A stretch of 30,015 nucleotides of DNA from NCBI GenBank assembly GCA_964058805.1, contig CAXKVV010000973.1, forward strand, positions 1 through 30,015, given 5' to 3'. How positions within the stretch are numbered: the stretch's first letter is position 1; each line of letters begins with the position of its first letter. The DNA is from Schoenoplectus triqueter (lineage: Eukaryota; Streptophyta; Magnoliopsida; Poales; Cyperaceae). The translations under genes were made by a program, and so were the position numbers. Positions 17,918-28,988 of the stretch are shown piece by piece. The notes beneath the pieces were generated by a model. That model did no database searches. It saw only the letters and a program-made list of their open reading frames with translations, and was not told the DNA's origin.

Positions 17918-18400
17918 CTGAGTGGATAGAGAATAGCGGGGTATTTATACTCTTCACTTTGCGCTCAGCATTCCATTGTGGGACTAATGGATTTGTTCCG
18001 GGATTATGCAGCGACTTTTCCTGATCAGTGGGCCATCTTTCCACTGCTCTCTCTCTTCCCCCTTTTTCTTATGATTTATCATTATTCATCAATTTATTTT
18101 CATTTATTTATCTACTCATCCTTGAAATCTTTTCAAGGGTAAACACTTAGGTCTTGATAAAATGAGATTTGATAGTAATCATTGTGATATTCATATGGAG
18201 TTGGTTATAATAGAATGTGTATTCATATTTTTTGAAAAATCAAAAAGAAGGTTGCAAATTCATGAATATTGGAGTTCATTTCAATTCATCTTCCTTTTTG
18301 CTGTTTGGTGTTTTACAAGGCTATGAACTCAATTTTCATTTCTCTTGAAACCTTTCTTTATTTTCTTTTCTTCTTTTCGCTCAAAATTCACATGTGAAGT

Positions 18401-18922
18401 TGTCATGATCTGACAAGCCTGTTGTAAGAAAATAATATAGAACTAATAACTATTAGTGGCGTCAAGATTATAATTAAATCAGTTGAATCCGATAAGGCTA
18501 ATAAGAAGGGTTGTGAGTTAATAAAGGGTGATCGTGGCCCAAATATATGTAGAGGAAGTGTGGCCCATTATGAGTTGATGGTTAATTCAGAATAATGGAG
18601 AAGAAAGAAGGCCACTTGAATGGAGAGGATCTAGGTCTGTTGCTTAGAAGTTACATGCATGCATCATATAATAGTTTTGCTATTTTGTTTTATTCAAGCT
18701 TGGTAGCTATACGTAGGAGATTGATCAATGTTATAGTAATTGATCAAATAAATGAACTCTTTATTATCTCAAACACTTATTCATTATTTTCTTATATCGT
18801 TGCTTGGTTCTATGCAATAAATATCTTTTACCCCCAAAATTATCTCAATTGTCATACTGATTGATTTTCTTTCTATCAAATTATCTCTATAAACTTGTAA
18901 TCGATCAATGGAGATCGTTACA
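18401..18922 (+). repeat. 5' LTR of the second element
   Basis: It starts TGTCATGATCTGACAAGCC and ends GAGATCGTTACA. It aligns end to end with 27129-27649, by eye roughly nine-tenths identical with a few small indels, which suggests an old insertion. Polyadenylation-like AATAAAT occurs near 18818. Confidence 0.93.
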
Positions 18923-18924
18923 AT

Positions 18925-18936
18925 TGGTATCAGAGC
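18925..18936 (+). other. Primer-binding site (initiator tRNA-Met type)
   Basis: TGGTATCAGAGC lies two bases after the LTR end. It is the standard plant retrotransposon site complementary to the 3' end of initiator tRNA-Met. Confidence 0.93.
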
Positions 18937-18943
18937 ACCGATC

Positions 18944-19799
18944 ATGTTTACTCAAGCTACTTTCGAGCATACCTTCGCTGAGCAGGAGCGGATGGTTGTC
19001 GTTCCGCCAACGCCATCCCTTCCTGAGTTCCACGATGAGGAGCGTGCTATTCGGTACCGTGAAGAGGATGCTCGACACAGGGATGACTTGCGGCAAGTGT
19101 TTGCAAAAAAATTTACCACTATTTGTAGATCTTGATGATGACGATGAGATCATTATAACAAACGATGCATCGCATGAACAAGTAGATCTTGTCACTCCAG
19201 TCGTATCCCAAGTTCCTTCTTAGATTGTGGATCCACCACCAAGCAAGCTCCTGGATTCACTCAGATCTAGGACAACATTAAGCTTCCCCGATGAATCCGG
19301 CGTCCACACAGTTGTAGGCTCTTATCTTGATCAGGTTTTGACACCATTCACACCAGTCGATGTGGTGAAACCATTTACCATTCATAACACTCTCAATCAT
19401 GATCAGTGGCAGTCCACCAAAGATTTCCTGCTACATTCCGAGTTAGAAAAGCTTCATCTTGCCAAGTTTTTGACATTGTTGGACAGTCCCAATCATGGTA
19501 ATGCTTTATCTATATCTCTCTTATGCATTCCACCTACTAATGCAAGAGAGGACTTATAGGTGATGATGTCGGCAACACATGATTTGCTACTTAGAAGAAT
19601 AAAGAAAGCACCAGACAAATATGTGTTTACCAGTATAAGTATAAGGTTTAGTAAGCTAATTCAGACTTTGAGCTGGGAAGAAGATTTAATTATCATTTCT
19701 GCTGCCATTTCCCAAGTAAGAGAGATAGTGATATTCGATCCACAGTTCTCGAGTGAAAATATCTTTGAAGTGAGTACATTAAAGGTTCCACTTATATAA
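18944..19799 (+). pseudogene. Broken ORF of the second element, product unrecognised
   Basis: It begins at ATG 18944, eight bases past the PBS (MFTQATFEHTFAEQERM...). The frame runs to about 19115, where a run of seven A (GCAAAAAAATTT) coincides with a shift to the next frame. That frame continues (LPLFVDLDDDDEIIITNDAS) through two isolated in-frame stops, at 19221-19223 and 19557-19559, to a stop at 19797-19799. The position right after the PBS suggests a Gag-like first ORF, and the product is acidic. I see no zinc knuckle or capsid motif, so its identity is open. It reads as a single decayed gene of about 285 codons. Confidence 0.55.
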
Positions 19800-20624
19800 C
19801 TAGCACTATTATGTCAATTGTGTCAAAACTGCCCTTGAGGTGTTACAGGCACTCCATCCTGCTAATTCAGCAATTGAATATGCCTTATGGTGTGAAAAAT
19901 ATAACATGTGGTTGTGTCTAGTGTGATGAGATTACTTTTCTCGTTCCACCTTGCACAAGGGGAATTCTAAAGAGTTGTTAGACATAATTGTTATTTCACT
20001 TGTGATTGCCATTAAATTTCTTATAGTTGGTAATTTTCAAAATGTTCCTCTGCCAACTATGGGCAAGAGTATAGTTCAGATAAAAACGGACATACCGGCA
20101 CCTATTAACCTCAAGTCTTGATATGATCCAGAGTGGACAGGATCAACTATTGATTCTGATATGGCACAAAGAGTGAGGATAGGTTGCACAGTTATTCTAA
20201 TGGCCATATTAAAACAACAACCAAAGTTGTTCCAGTTGTATGTCTAAACCTTCAATTGAACCTTGCACTAACTCAACTTACCAGTACAAGAACATAATCT
20301 ATTCCAGTCAAAGAGAAAATTCTTGATGTAATGCAACTCATGAGAAGTGATGATGAATGCTTGACTGACACCATTTGATAAACTGGGGAATACGCAAAAG
20401 GTGAGGAATAAGAAGAATAGTATAGGTAAAATCGATAGTTGTTGCCATTTCTATACTAAGGCCAAAGTACAAAATGAGGAGTCAAGTATTCTCATGCCAA
20501 GGTCAAATGGTACAGGAGGTCCAACCCTTGAATTCTATTAACAGTCCTTAAGAAGAAACCATAGGTGTCTCCATGGCTGACATGAAAATGTGTGTAGCAA
20601 GTGATAGAAAGCTGAAGATAAAGT
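19800..20624 (+). other. Internal region of the second element, left part
   Basis: About 0.8 kb full of stops in all frames, with no recognisable domain. It ends at the TG of the nested solo LTR at 20625. The sequence presumably continues at 25905. Confidence 0.6.
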
Positions 20625-21581
20625 TGTGCGATCCTTTTTCGCGCGCTTCGCACCGCCGCTGGGTGATGAGATACAGAAGAAGAACACAGAGATCCCTCAT
20701 AAGCATGTATTTATTTAACGTCGGTTAATTTCACCGTTTAGACCCATTAGAATGCACATTTAGGGTTTTTTTTTAATGATTGTGAGTACTTGTAGATTCT
20801 GATGGGCGTAAGCCCCCACTGTTAATTACCTTAGGCTATTAACCTCGAGGCACCTCTGAATCTTGAAAATAGGAAGCAAATAGTATAGTTAAATGATAGT
20901 CAAGTGGTCACATGCTTCGGTGATCGGGGTCACTGAAACACCCTAGACTTACTAACATGTCAGTCCAATGAGATAGGGTGGTGAAAAAGATGAACTTACT
21001 ACAGATTAGTTCAATCTTTACCGCTCCGAGGGGTAATCTTATTAAAAGATCTGATCGACCTTTGCGGAAGAATGGAAGGTGAGTCTACTACATATCGACT
21101 TGATCTTAGTTGACCTAGAAGATGAACATACTACATATTAGTTCAATCTTTACTAGTCAACGACCAATCACACAAAATATAACTCGAAGCAATTAGCCGG
21201 TTGATCTTGAGGTAGGTGAATCAGGAGACGGGTGGATTTGGCCCACTTATTTCTTCTCACTGATCTTCTAGATCATGAATTCCAAGCACTGAGCGAATTC
21301 ATAAATCTAGGAACACAACTACACACAAAGTCAAACCTGAAGCACTGAGCTAGTTTGACATTGAGGCGTGTGTCAGTGAAAGAACCTACTACAGATCGGT
21401 TCAGATTCACTGTTTTGAGGATGAAGAACTGGTAGAACACTGGGTTAGAAGCTTCAAGTGGTTAGTTTGACACTTGCCTTAGTATCGTGTGAGTGAAGAT
21501 AAAGTGTTAGCATCATCAATTGCACTTGCAAGCACTCACAGAGGTGATTTTCATTTTCAAGCTGATGAATTGCTTCTGTCA

Positions 21582-21608
21582 ATTTCTCTCTCTCTCTCTC
21601 TTTCTCTT
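21582..21608. repeat. CT microsatellite
   Basis: A run of TC dinucleotides (TCTCTCTCTCTC then TTTCTC) inside the solo LTR. The matching part of the 5' LTR (near 16165) has only TTTCTTTCTCTG. Confidence 0.9.
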
Positions 21609-22139
21609 CGTTAATTCTTTCAATTAATTGCTTGCACAGCATCGTAATAGTGCTTAAAAATTTTTGTGAAGAAGAATTAAAGCATAGCATCGTGTAGAAA
21701 TACTTCCCATCCATGGCGCCCTCGTTGTCGGGTGGAAGGAAGAGAAAGAGAGGAAGAATAGAGTGGGACGAGGGAGGCTCGACCTCGGGTGTGCATGTTG
21801 CACGTGAGCCAACGCATTAAGCAAGGTGCGGTCAGAGGGGATCGGTGCATGGGCCAGGTACATGATCTCCTTTCTCTTTGATTTAAATCTCCGACTTGAT
21901 CTGTGTATGGGCTTGGTGCATACTTGTTAGTGTGAGCTATACACTCTTAAACCTGACAGATGGGCCCCTTTTGTAAGCAACTGGGTCTAGGCTCATGAGG
22001 CTCAATTGTGAGTTAATTAATAACTGACTTAGACTTAATTGATCTGACTTGACACAATCTGATAAGATCATCTAGTTAATCACTCTGTTAATTGCCTATG
22101 CTGGTGTTAATGTGTGCTGAGGTGGCATTAACTAGTAAG

Positions 22140-22429
22140 TGCCATGTGTCATCTGTGGGCCCCACACCGCTTAATTGCACCAATGGCCAAGTGTCAAACA
22201 AGTGTAGTTGAGTAGGATTGAACTTGCTGAAGTGTATGACTTGGTATGCTGCCATGTGGCATGTAAGTGCTTAGGTGGACCTGTCATGGCCTGCCGCGTG
22301 ACATGTTGGTGGGGCCCACATGTCAGGTCAGTATAGTGGTGGGGCCTACATGGCTGAGGTGGACCAATAGGAGAGTGTCACGTGGCACCTGTTGGCTGAG
22401 CTGGCCCAATGGGAGGCTGTCATGTGGCA
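22140..22429. promoter_or_regulatory. Decayed G-box palindrome cluster in the solo LTR U3
   Basis: TGCCATGTGTCA (22140), TGCCATGTGGCA (22250), TGCCGCGTGACA (22292), TGTCACGTGGCA (22376) and TGTCATGTGGCA (22418) correspond to the cluster at 16703-16927. GTGGGGCCCACATGTCAG lies between them. Confidence 0.55.
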
Positions 22430-23280
22430 CTGACATAGTTGCTGGGTTTTTGAATTGGCGCCCCTTTTCTGTCTCCAAATTGCACCCAAATAGGTTTTGT
22501 CTCCAAGTTGTACCCAAAAAAGCTTATGATCAAATCTCAGCCCTTGATCTACTTATTTAATCTGTTTTATCTTCTCTGAATTTATTTTAATAGCTCCACT
22601 TGTCCAAAAATCATGAAATTTTCACCAAAAATCTTTAAATTCATGATGATCACTTCTATAATTTTTAATTCCATTTTTGCCCATGTCTACTTGCATTAAA
22701 AAAATTATTTACCAAGAAAAATCTTGTTTCCTCTTTTGGATTAATCCCAAATTCTAATTGTAGATCAGTATCTCTACCAAATAAAATTCTCTTGCAGAAA
22801 CCTCCCTAATTAAATACCAATTAGACTTGTATTGATGCCTCATTAGGGTTTGATTTGATCAATAATTGATTACATATCAACAATTGATACAGATCTAGAC
22901 TTGATCAGATGTTTGCAACATTGGCATCTGACCAGTCTTATGAAATTGACTTTCAATCCATATCCATGAAAGTGATTTGGTCAACAGTTGATTACTTGTC
23001 AACAGTTGACATAAATCTTGGCTTGATCACGTGTTTGCAACATTGGCACCTAGTCAGTCTTGAAAGCAAAATCACATTGAAATTTTTTGTGATTAGCTGT
23101 ATCAAAATACTGGTTTGGTATTGACACAGTTCTTGTTGTACAAGGATTGTACATGCTCCAGTTCTTAGGGTTTGCTCTGAGGGTTTGATCTGAGAGTTGA
23201 TTCTTTAGGGTTTAATCTTAAATTCCTTGATGTCTGTCACTGACGTGTGGGACCCACCTGTCAGTAAATAATAATCAGAT

Positions 23281-23570
23281 GGATGACCCCTCAGGAGGTC
23301 TCTCTCTTGAATCTCCTAAGGGTCATCCACCTCGAATGAATAGGAAACAACAGAGCTTTTATACCTTTGACCCTTGTCTATAATTTCCTTGTGGGATTAA
23401 TGCTTAATCCTTGTTCCGGCTTGATTAGATTTAGTGGATAGGCTAGGTTCAAGCTGTTGAAGCTGCTTGTGAGAGACTGTCAGGTGGGTCCCGCTTGTCA
23501 GAGGAAATGATTACATGGATGACACCTCAAGAGATCTCTTTCTCTCTCCCTAATCTCTTGAGTGTCATCC
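23281..23570. other. Two hairpins in a tandemly duplicated U3 unit of the solo LTR
   Basis: Hairpin 1 has arms GGATGACCCCTCAGGAG (23281) and CTCCTAAGGGTCATCC (ending 23328). Hairpin 2 has arms GGATGACACCTCAAGAGAT (23517-23535) and ATCTCTTGAGTGTCATCC (23553-23570), pairing over 18 bases with one bulge. Each follows a GTGGGNCC(C/G) box with (C/T)TGTCAG, so the unit (~235 bp) is duplicated. Confidence 0.8.
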
Positions 23571-24870
23571 ACCTCAAATGGATAGTAGATGGTGGAGTAT
23601 TTATTGTTAGTTTGTAATAATCTTGAAGTCAATAATACGATAAATTTATTATATAAAGCTTTGTTCATGAATTGGATATTTAAACGATATTTTATTTCCT
23701 TGAGTATTATTGAATTTATGAATCATTCCGAGTTCATGACTGGAATTGTTAAACTTCATAATATAGAATATACTCTTAAAAGTCACTAACCAAGGTAATT
23801 AGCAGGAACACTAATTAATCGTTATCAGGTTAGTATGTGGATTAAATGATGGTCAAGTTTTACAGACCATAGACAAAGAATTATCATTTTAATCAGATAG
23901 ATAGATGTTCAAGGAACATCGTATTTGATAGACCCCGAATGAAACATTAAATGGAATTGTGTTCGTGTCATTAATATTTTCGTTTAGTATTCAATTCTAA
24001 AGTATGAGATATTTATCTTTTCTACATAAGATATGTATGTGTGTGATTTCTACCAAACGTTATCCGTAAAAGGTGGCTATAAAGGTAGCTCTTCGGTATA
24101 CATAACTTATGCGGAGGAAGAAATGGTTTGCCAAAAGTACTATTGTCCCTCGTATTTCTATACGAGTTATAGCATCACTGAGCCCCTTGATAGAGTAAGA
24201 TTATCTGCTAGCAGTATAATTATAAGAGTAATTATATTTGATAATTTACTCAGGATCAAGAAAAGATTAAGTTTGCAAGGATGACACATACCTACCTTGA
24301 AACTGATCTGATAGCTATGAGACAAAAGAATTAAACACAAGTAAATAGTTTACTCGATCATGATATTGTACAGTACATCATCATTTGTGTAATTGGATGG
24401 TCATAGTGCATTCTTCCAGATGCCTCCTATGATTATAGAAGTTAAAACGGTTTTAACTCTATTTACCAACATAACACGGATCCTGTCGGGTCACACCGTA
24501 TAGGAGTTAATCGGAGAATCTTATTGATTAATTATAAATTGTTTATAATTAATAATAAGATGGTTATAATTAATTATATATGATATAATTATATTTGTCA
24601 TAGAGATGACAAGAAGCAAAAATCAGATTGAATTTATAACGTGTTGGACACGTCGTATAAATTCGTCGAAACAACAACCGAGAAAAATATAATTGTAGAT
24701 GACAATTATATATATTTGATTTGGATTTTAAATGTTAATTATGAATTTGAATTATGGGCCAAAGCCCATTTATAATTAAAGTCTTAATTAATAATTAAAA
24801 GTCCAAAATTGAAAAAGTCCAAAATCTGAAAAGCCCAAAAAGGCCCATGAAAAGCCCATGACGACCTCCA

Positions 24871-25030
24871 AGGGTATTTTGGTAATTTGTCCAAAAGCCC
24901 AAGGGTATTTTGGTAATTTGACCAAAAAAGCCCAATGACATTTTGGTAAATTGGATAAACTTTAAGGGTATTTTGGTCTTTTCACATTGAAACCTCCCTA
25001 CTATTCATGAGGGTATTTTGGTAATTTGTC
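24871..25030. repeat. Five-copy GGGTATTTTGGTAATTTG short repeat
   Basis: Full copies at 24872, 24903 and 25011 and partial ones near 24938 and 24966, separated by AAAAGCCCA-type spacers. It lies just upstream of the TATA box of the solo LTR, in the position of U3 enhancer repeats. Confidence 0.85.
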
Positions 25031-25043
25031 AATCTCACATTTT

Positions 25044-25053
25044 CTATAAATAG
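25044..25053 (+). promoter_or_regulatory. TATA box of the third-family LTR
   Basis: CTATAAATAG, followed 30-60 bases later by a CT-rich start region (TTTCTCTCTCTCGG). It supports a + orientation for this LTR. Confidence 0.7.
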
Positions 25054-25904
25054 AGGTGTAGGGTGAGAGAGAAACTCACTCCAAATCAGTTCTACTTTCT
25101 CTCTCTCGGTATACGGTTGTTTCAGAATTCACGGGATCGGTGAATAGTGTTTTTACAAAAGTTGCGGTATTTCTGCACATTTGTGAAATAGAATTATTGC
25201 GAGTCGTGAATAGTACTATTTCATCTTTTCTCGGGTGAATAGTGTTTTTGCGAAAAACCGCGATTTATGGTATTTCTGGCAAAAGAAATAAGCCGCTCTC
25301 TGGTCAGTCCTAGTGGATAACCTACAGAGGTATCAGACGTTTGGTGCTCCGAGACAAGCCGATTTTCATTCCAATTGAAATTTGGAAGCGAGGTATAACA
25401 TCTTATATTAATCTATTTAATTGTTAAGTAGATTAATATTTTAGAAATCAATCATGGAGTAGATCAATAAAAGTTTAAAGAGGTGTGTATCTCTCGGTAA
25501 TCATCCGACACATCACTTTAACCCTAAGCTTAAGTTAGAAGTAAAATAATATTTTATCGTCTTTTGTAAAGGATTAAATGTCTGTAACTCTCGGTAATTA
25601 TCCGACATACTTTAATCCCTAACTTAAGTAGAAGTAAAATTTTTGTTCTACGGTCTTTTCGCAGCTTGAGCATTAACGGGATTTGGGCATTCTGAATCCC
25701 TACATTTATACCCTTGCCTTGTATCTAAGATTTTCTTGTGGGACAAATAAACTCGTTCCGGAGTTCAGCAACGACTCTTTCTGGCTAGTGGGCCCTCTCT
25801 CTTGCCTTTCTTTCCCTTTCTTATGATTTATCAATGTTAATTAATATTTATCCTTAATTGTTTAGTTGTTTTATCCTTGAAATTTTTCAACGATAAACAG
25901 AAGT

Positions 25905-27114
25905 TCCAAAGTGAATTTATGCCCAAACAATAGGAGTTATGTTGTGATGCCCCTCTTATTGAGCTGCACACTATATGGATATGTGAAAGTGGCCTATGTT
26001 GAGTTGTGGTTCAGTAAAAGATTACATGTAGTTATTTATAAAAATGAACCTAATAACAGTACTGAACTACAACTAGTCTTACTTATCAATAAATCACATC
26101 TTGAAATAAGTGAGAAATTTAACACTATGCTCCGGAGTTTACAAGAGAAGAAAAGAAATGGAGAGAAACACAATAGAAAGGGATGGCCGGTGAAACTTTG
26201 TAACTCCAAAATCGGAGGCTAACATATCGAATAAAATACTTCTCCTGATTAAACCATCTTCACCTTCGCTCACCCTCTAAATTTCTACTCGGGAGCAACT
26301 TTATTTTTTGCTCTCATTTTTATTCCACTAATTCACTCCTTCTACTCAACTCGGGAGCACAACATAAAGTACCCTCTTGTAATAACACTAGTAGTCTCAA
26401 TTATACTTGGAGCAAAGGTGTATGTAAACTCATGAAATGGAATGTCAAGTTAAAACTTGAGGAGCTGTCAATGCTGGATAGTTTGTCAGTAATTCAAGAG
26501 ATGCATAACAATTGGAGCAATGTGAATGTGCAAAATGGAATGATCAGAGTGGGGGTAGAGGAATTTTCTATTACCAAATAGAACTAGAGGGGTAAATGGG
26601 ACATCACCTATAAGTGTTTGAGATACTCATATGAAAGTAAAAAGGTTGATGTACCAGAAATAACATAATTGGCACTAACAACCATGGATGAGAGTGTAGT
26701 TAAGGCCCTTCAACCTGATGATTCATTAGAAGAGAAAATGAAGTTACTTAAAACTACTCTTACTTTTGCGCTAAGCTTGGTACAACCTAAATTCATCGGT
26801 AAAAGAGATTTTGAGCCCAAAGCAATACTACACATAATACCTAAACCTTATCAATTGAAATTCATATTTGATTTTCTATTTTTACCAGTAATTCATGCAA
26901 CTCAATTTAAGTGGCTGATTGGAACCCAAGTACTTAATGAATTGTCTCAGTATTCAAACTTGAAGGGAAAGACATAACACCACCCAACAGTGTAACCCTT
27001 ATTTTTAATTTCTCACTAGCACCATTCCAGTTAGATGATGCAAAATTCACTTTGAAGAGGTATGCATTTTTGCATTATCAGTTTGATAATTGAAAGTTTG
27101 AGAACAAGCTTTTT
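25905..27114 (+). other. Internal region of the second element, right part
   Basis: About 1.2 kb between the nested solo LTR and the purine tract. Two frames, 25911-26222 (103 codons) and 26669-26977 (102 codons, MALTTMDESVVKALQ...), are not recognisable and the rest is interrupted. They may be remnants of the element's coding region, but I see no catalytic motif. Confidence 0.5.
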
Positions 27115-27125
27115 AGAAGGGGGAG
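27115..27125 (+). other. Polypurine tract of the second element
   Basis: AGAAGGGGGAG ends three bases before the 3' LTR, in the usual place for second-strand priming. Confidence 0.88.
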
Positions 27126-27128
27126 TAC

Positions 27129-27649
27129 TGTTATGACCTGACAAGCCTGGTGCAAGAAAATAATATAGAATTAATAGCTATTGGTGGCGTCTGGTTTGTA
27201 ATTAAATCAGTTGAATCTGATAAGACTAATAAGAAGGGTTGTGAGTTAATAAAGGGTGATCATGGTCCAAATATCTATAGAGGAAGCATGGCCCATTATT
27301 AGTTGATGGTTAATTCAGAGTAATGGAGAAGAAATGAGGTCACTCGAATGAAGAGGATCTAGGTCTGTTACTTAGAAATTACATGTAGGCGTTAGATAGT
27401 AGTTTTGCTATTTTGTTGTATTCAAGCTTGGTAGCTATATGTAAAAGATTGATCAGTATTATAGGGATTGATCAAATGAATAAACTCTTTATTATCTCAA
27501 ACACTTATTCACTATTTTCCATGTATCGTTGCTTGGTTCTATGCAATAAATATTTTTACCCCTAAAATTATCCCAATTTTCATACTGATTGATTCTCTTT
27601 CTATAAATTATCTCCATAAACTTATAATTGATCAATTGAGATTGTTACA
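27129..27649 (+). repeat. 3' LTR of the second element
   Basis: Starts TGTTATGACCTGACAAGCC and ends GAGATTGTTACA. It pairs with the 5' LTR at 18401-18922. AAAGT follows as the right-hand target duplication. Confidence 0.93.
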
Positions 27650-27654
27650 AAAGT

Positions 27655-28980
27655 AAAAAAAAATAAAATAGTAATCAGATTAAGAAAAAGCTAGTCTAAG
27701 ACCTAAGAAGTCTCCTATCTTCAACTTGAATAATACATATGTAAAGCACAAAACCTGACTGATCGAAGTACACTTAAAGAACATAAGTAAAACAAGATCC
27801 AGTTAGACCGATCTCTCAGTATCTATATCTTTAATTGATTACTTATGATCTCAAGCTCTGGCTGTCTGATTAGCCAAGAGTTCATGTGATCAGCAAGATA
27901 TTAAGCTAAGAATTACATATGCTAGTTATGAATGTTATCAAATCAGAGACCACCACTGAGTTTCTAGTGGTGAGACAATGATGTTACCACTAGCCGATTT
28001 TCAATCGAGAATTTAGAGCGCCGGAGACACCATTTTGCATGAATCTCAAAGGTCTTCAAGAAGAAAGATTGAACGAAGAATCTAATATGGGCTTTGAGGT
28101 GATTGCACATATCCTGATGTGCCTCACGAATCTGGGAGCAATCCGACGACATCTGTTAGACTGAATGTGGATAAGGAATTAAAGTTAGATCTAGATCATT
28201 CATCTCTCATTACACAAATTTTGTAATCTTTGAACTATTATTTTGCTCACTCAATCATTGAGTTTTGTCTCAATTGTTCTTTCGCTTTCTAAATGTATTT
28301 TTGAGTCTTGAGTGTTATTTTTATTTCTTTGTTATTTTTTAGTCTTCTTGCACTTATTTTTGTGGAGAAACTAAAGTTTTTAATTATAAAATATTTTTGT
28401 ATCAATAAATCGGTATTCCGTTAGTGGAATGGGTCCTAAAAATATAGATTTTCATAACTGAACTCCATTAAAATCGTTGTATCATTTACTTTTCAGCACT
28501 TACATTCTTTGATTCTTCATATTCTTAATTTAGTAAAAGTTTATATTTCTTGAGAAGTTATCAATTTATTATTTTATATTAATTTTTTTTATAATTAATA
28601 TTTGATCGATTCTCATAGCATATTTACTTAATGTATATTTTTGTGTAACTAAGTTTTTGTGCACTCTTGTCCTATCTTTTTTCTTAGTTACTTAGTACAT
28701 TATTGTTGTGTTATCAACTGATCTTTGTTTAGACTTGACCAGACTTATATTTTATAAATATCATCTTAAGTTATATTAAAATATTAGTATTATAAAAAAA
28801 ATATATAAATTATATTTATCCATTAATATTATCAGATAATGTGTAATGATTAAAATGCTTATATTTTAATTTATGATTGAGATTGATTGATTTTATAAAA
28901 ATACTAATTCATATTTCAGTCAAATTCATTTTTCTTCTTCTTCATTCCATTTGCTATTTTTTACTATGCATCTATAAGAG
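27655..28980. other. AT-rich intergenic sequence, no gene seen
   Basis: No RNA gene, promoter with a convincing ORF, or repeat boundary is visible. A minus-strand frame at 27964-28152 (62 codons) lies in somewhat less AT-rich DNA and could be a fragment of a decayed gene or element, but it has no motif I can name. Confidence 0.6.
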
Positions 28981-28988
28981 ATCTAAAA

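Larger units (their letters stand above)
1..18145 (-). mobile_element. Giant non-autonomous Ty3/gypsy (Tat/Ogre-like) LTR retrotransposon, 3' end off-window
   Basis: Read on the minus strand the order is 5' LTR (18145-11293), primer-binding site (11287-11271), one Gag-protease-integrase-tail ORF (11045-4647), spacer, and an antisense PMD gene. The element's 3' LTR is not in the window, because the PMD reading frame is still open at position 2 and no second copy of the LTR termini appears left of the ORF. The outer edge at 18145 is set by comparison with the solo LTR at 20625-25899, which has the same two termini (TGTGCG... and ...TAAACA on the + strand). At least 18.1 kb lies here, so an element above 20 kb is likely, in the size range of Ogre-type elements. 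The Tat/Ogre assignment rests on motif style by eye; a phylogeny is impossible here because the reverse transcriptase is absent. Confidence 0.8.
11293..18145 (-). repeat. 5' LTR of the large Ty3/gypsy element (~6.85 kb)
   Basis: On + it runs from TGTGCGACCC at 11293, next to the PBS, to GGGTAAACA at 18145. Both termini and the sequence inside them (11293-~12140 and ~16100-18145) recur in the same order and orientation in the solo LTR at 20625-25899. This shows that the two blocks belong to one LTR. The middle ~4 kb (about 12140-16100) is absent from that solo copy. In element sense the LTR reads: a U3 with G-box-like palindromes (16927-16703), a TATA box at 15515-15508, then a long R/U5 with AT-rich low complexity, tandem repeats and the hairpin array. 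The exact U3/R/U5 borders are inferred. No protein gene is credible here; frames of 60-129 codons look incidental. Confidence 0.75.
23605..25704 (+). mobile_element. Solo LTR of a third retrotransposon family (~2.1 kb)
   Basis: Starts TGTTAG, ends CCTACA and is flanked by perfect TTTAT duplications (23600-23604 and 25705-25709). The homologous 5' LTR at about 17940-17960 has the undisturbed site GGTATTTATACTC, which proves the insertion. No terminal repeat is present within it and no ORF of note, so it is a solo LTR. Internal sequence includes a TATA box, a short tandem array (24871-25030) and a ~93-bp tandem duplication (about 25475-25662, each with CTCTCGGTAAT(C/T)ATCCGACA). The superfamily is not certain. 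Confidence 0.88.
20625..25899 (-). mobile_element. Solo LTR of the large Ty3/gypsy family, nested in the second element
   Basis: It starts TGTGCGATCCTTTTTCGCGC (like 11293) and ends GATAAACA (like 18145). The flanks AAAGT (20620-20624) and GAAGT (25900-25904) form a target duplication with one mismatch. Left part 20625-~21425 aligns with 11293-~12130. Right part ~21560-23604 plus 25710-25899 aligns with ~16150-18145. The ~4 kb between these blocks in the 5' LTR, including its TATA box and low-complexity tract, has no counterpart here. No PBS follows the LTR end, so no internal region is attached. Net length without the insertion at 23605 is about 3.17 kb. Confidence 0.82.
18401..27649 (+). 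mobile_element. Second LTR retrotransposon, decayed and interrupted by nested insertions
   Basis: It has matching LTRs at both ends (TGT(C/T)ATGA...GTTACA), a PBS directly after the 5' LTR and a purine tract directly before the 3' LTR. The flanking 5-mers are GAAGT (18396-18400) and AAAGT (27650-27654), a target duplication with one change. Without the nested insertion at 20625-25899 it is about 4.0 kb. I recognise no RT, integrase or protease in the internal region, so it was either non-autonomous or decayed beyond recognition by eye. Confidence 0.9.

Noticed and set aside
20613..21505. 12-bp direct repeat TGAAGATAAAGT at 20613-20624 and 21494-21505, suggesting a target duplication around a shorter insertion
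   Set aside because: The LTR homology continues past 21505 to 25899, where a proper ...CA end and a near-matching 5-mer lie. Chance 12-mer pairs are expected in 30 kb of AT-rich DNA.
23605..25704. A complete small element with its own LTRs instead of a solo LTR
   Set aside because: The first and last hundred bases do not match each other, and no PBS or purine tract is placed for internal LTRs.
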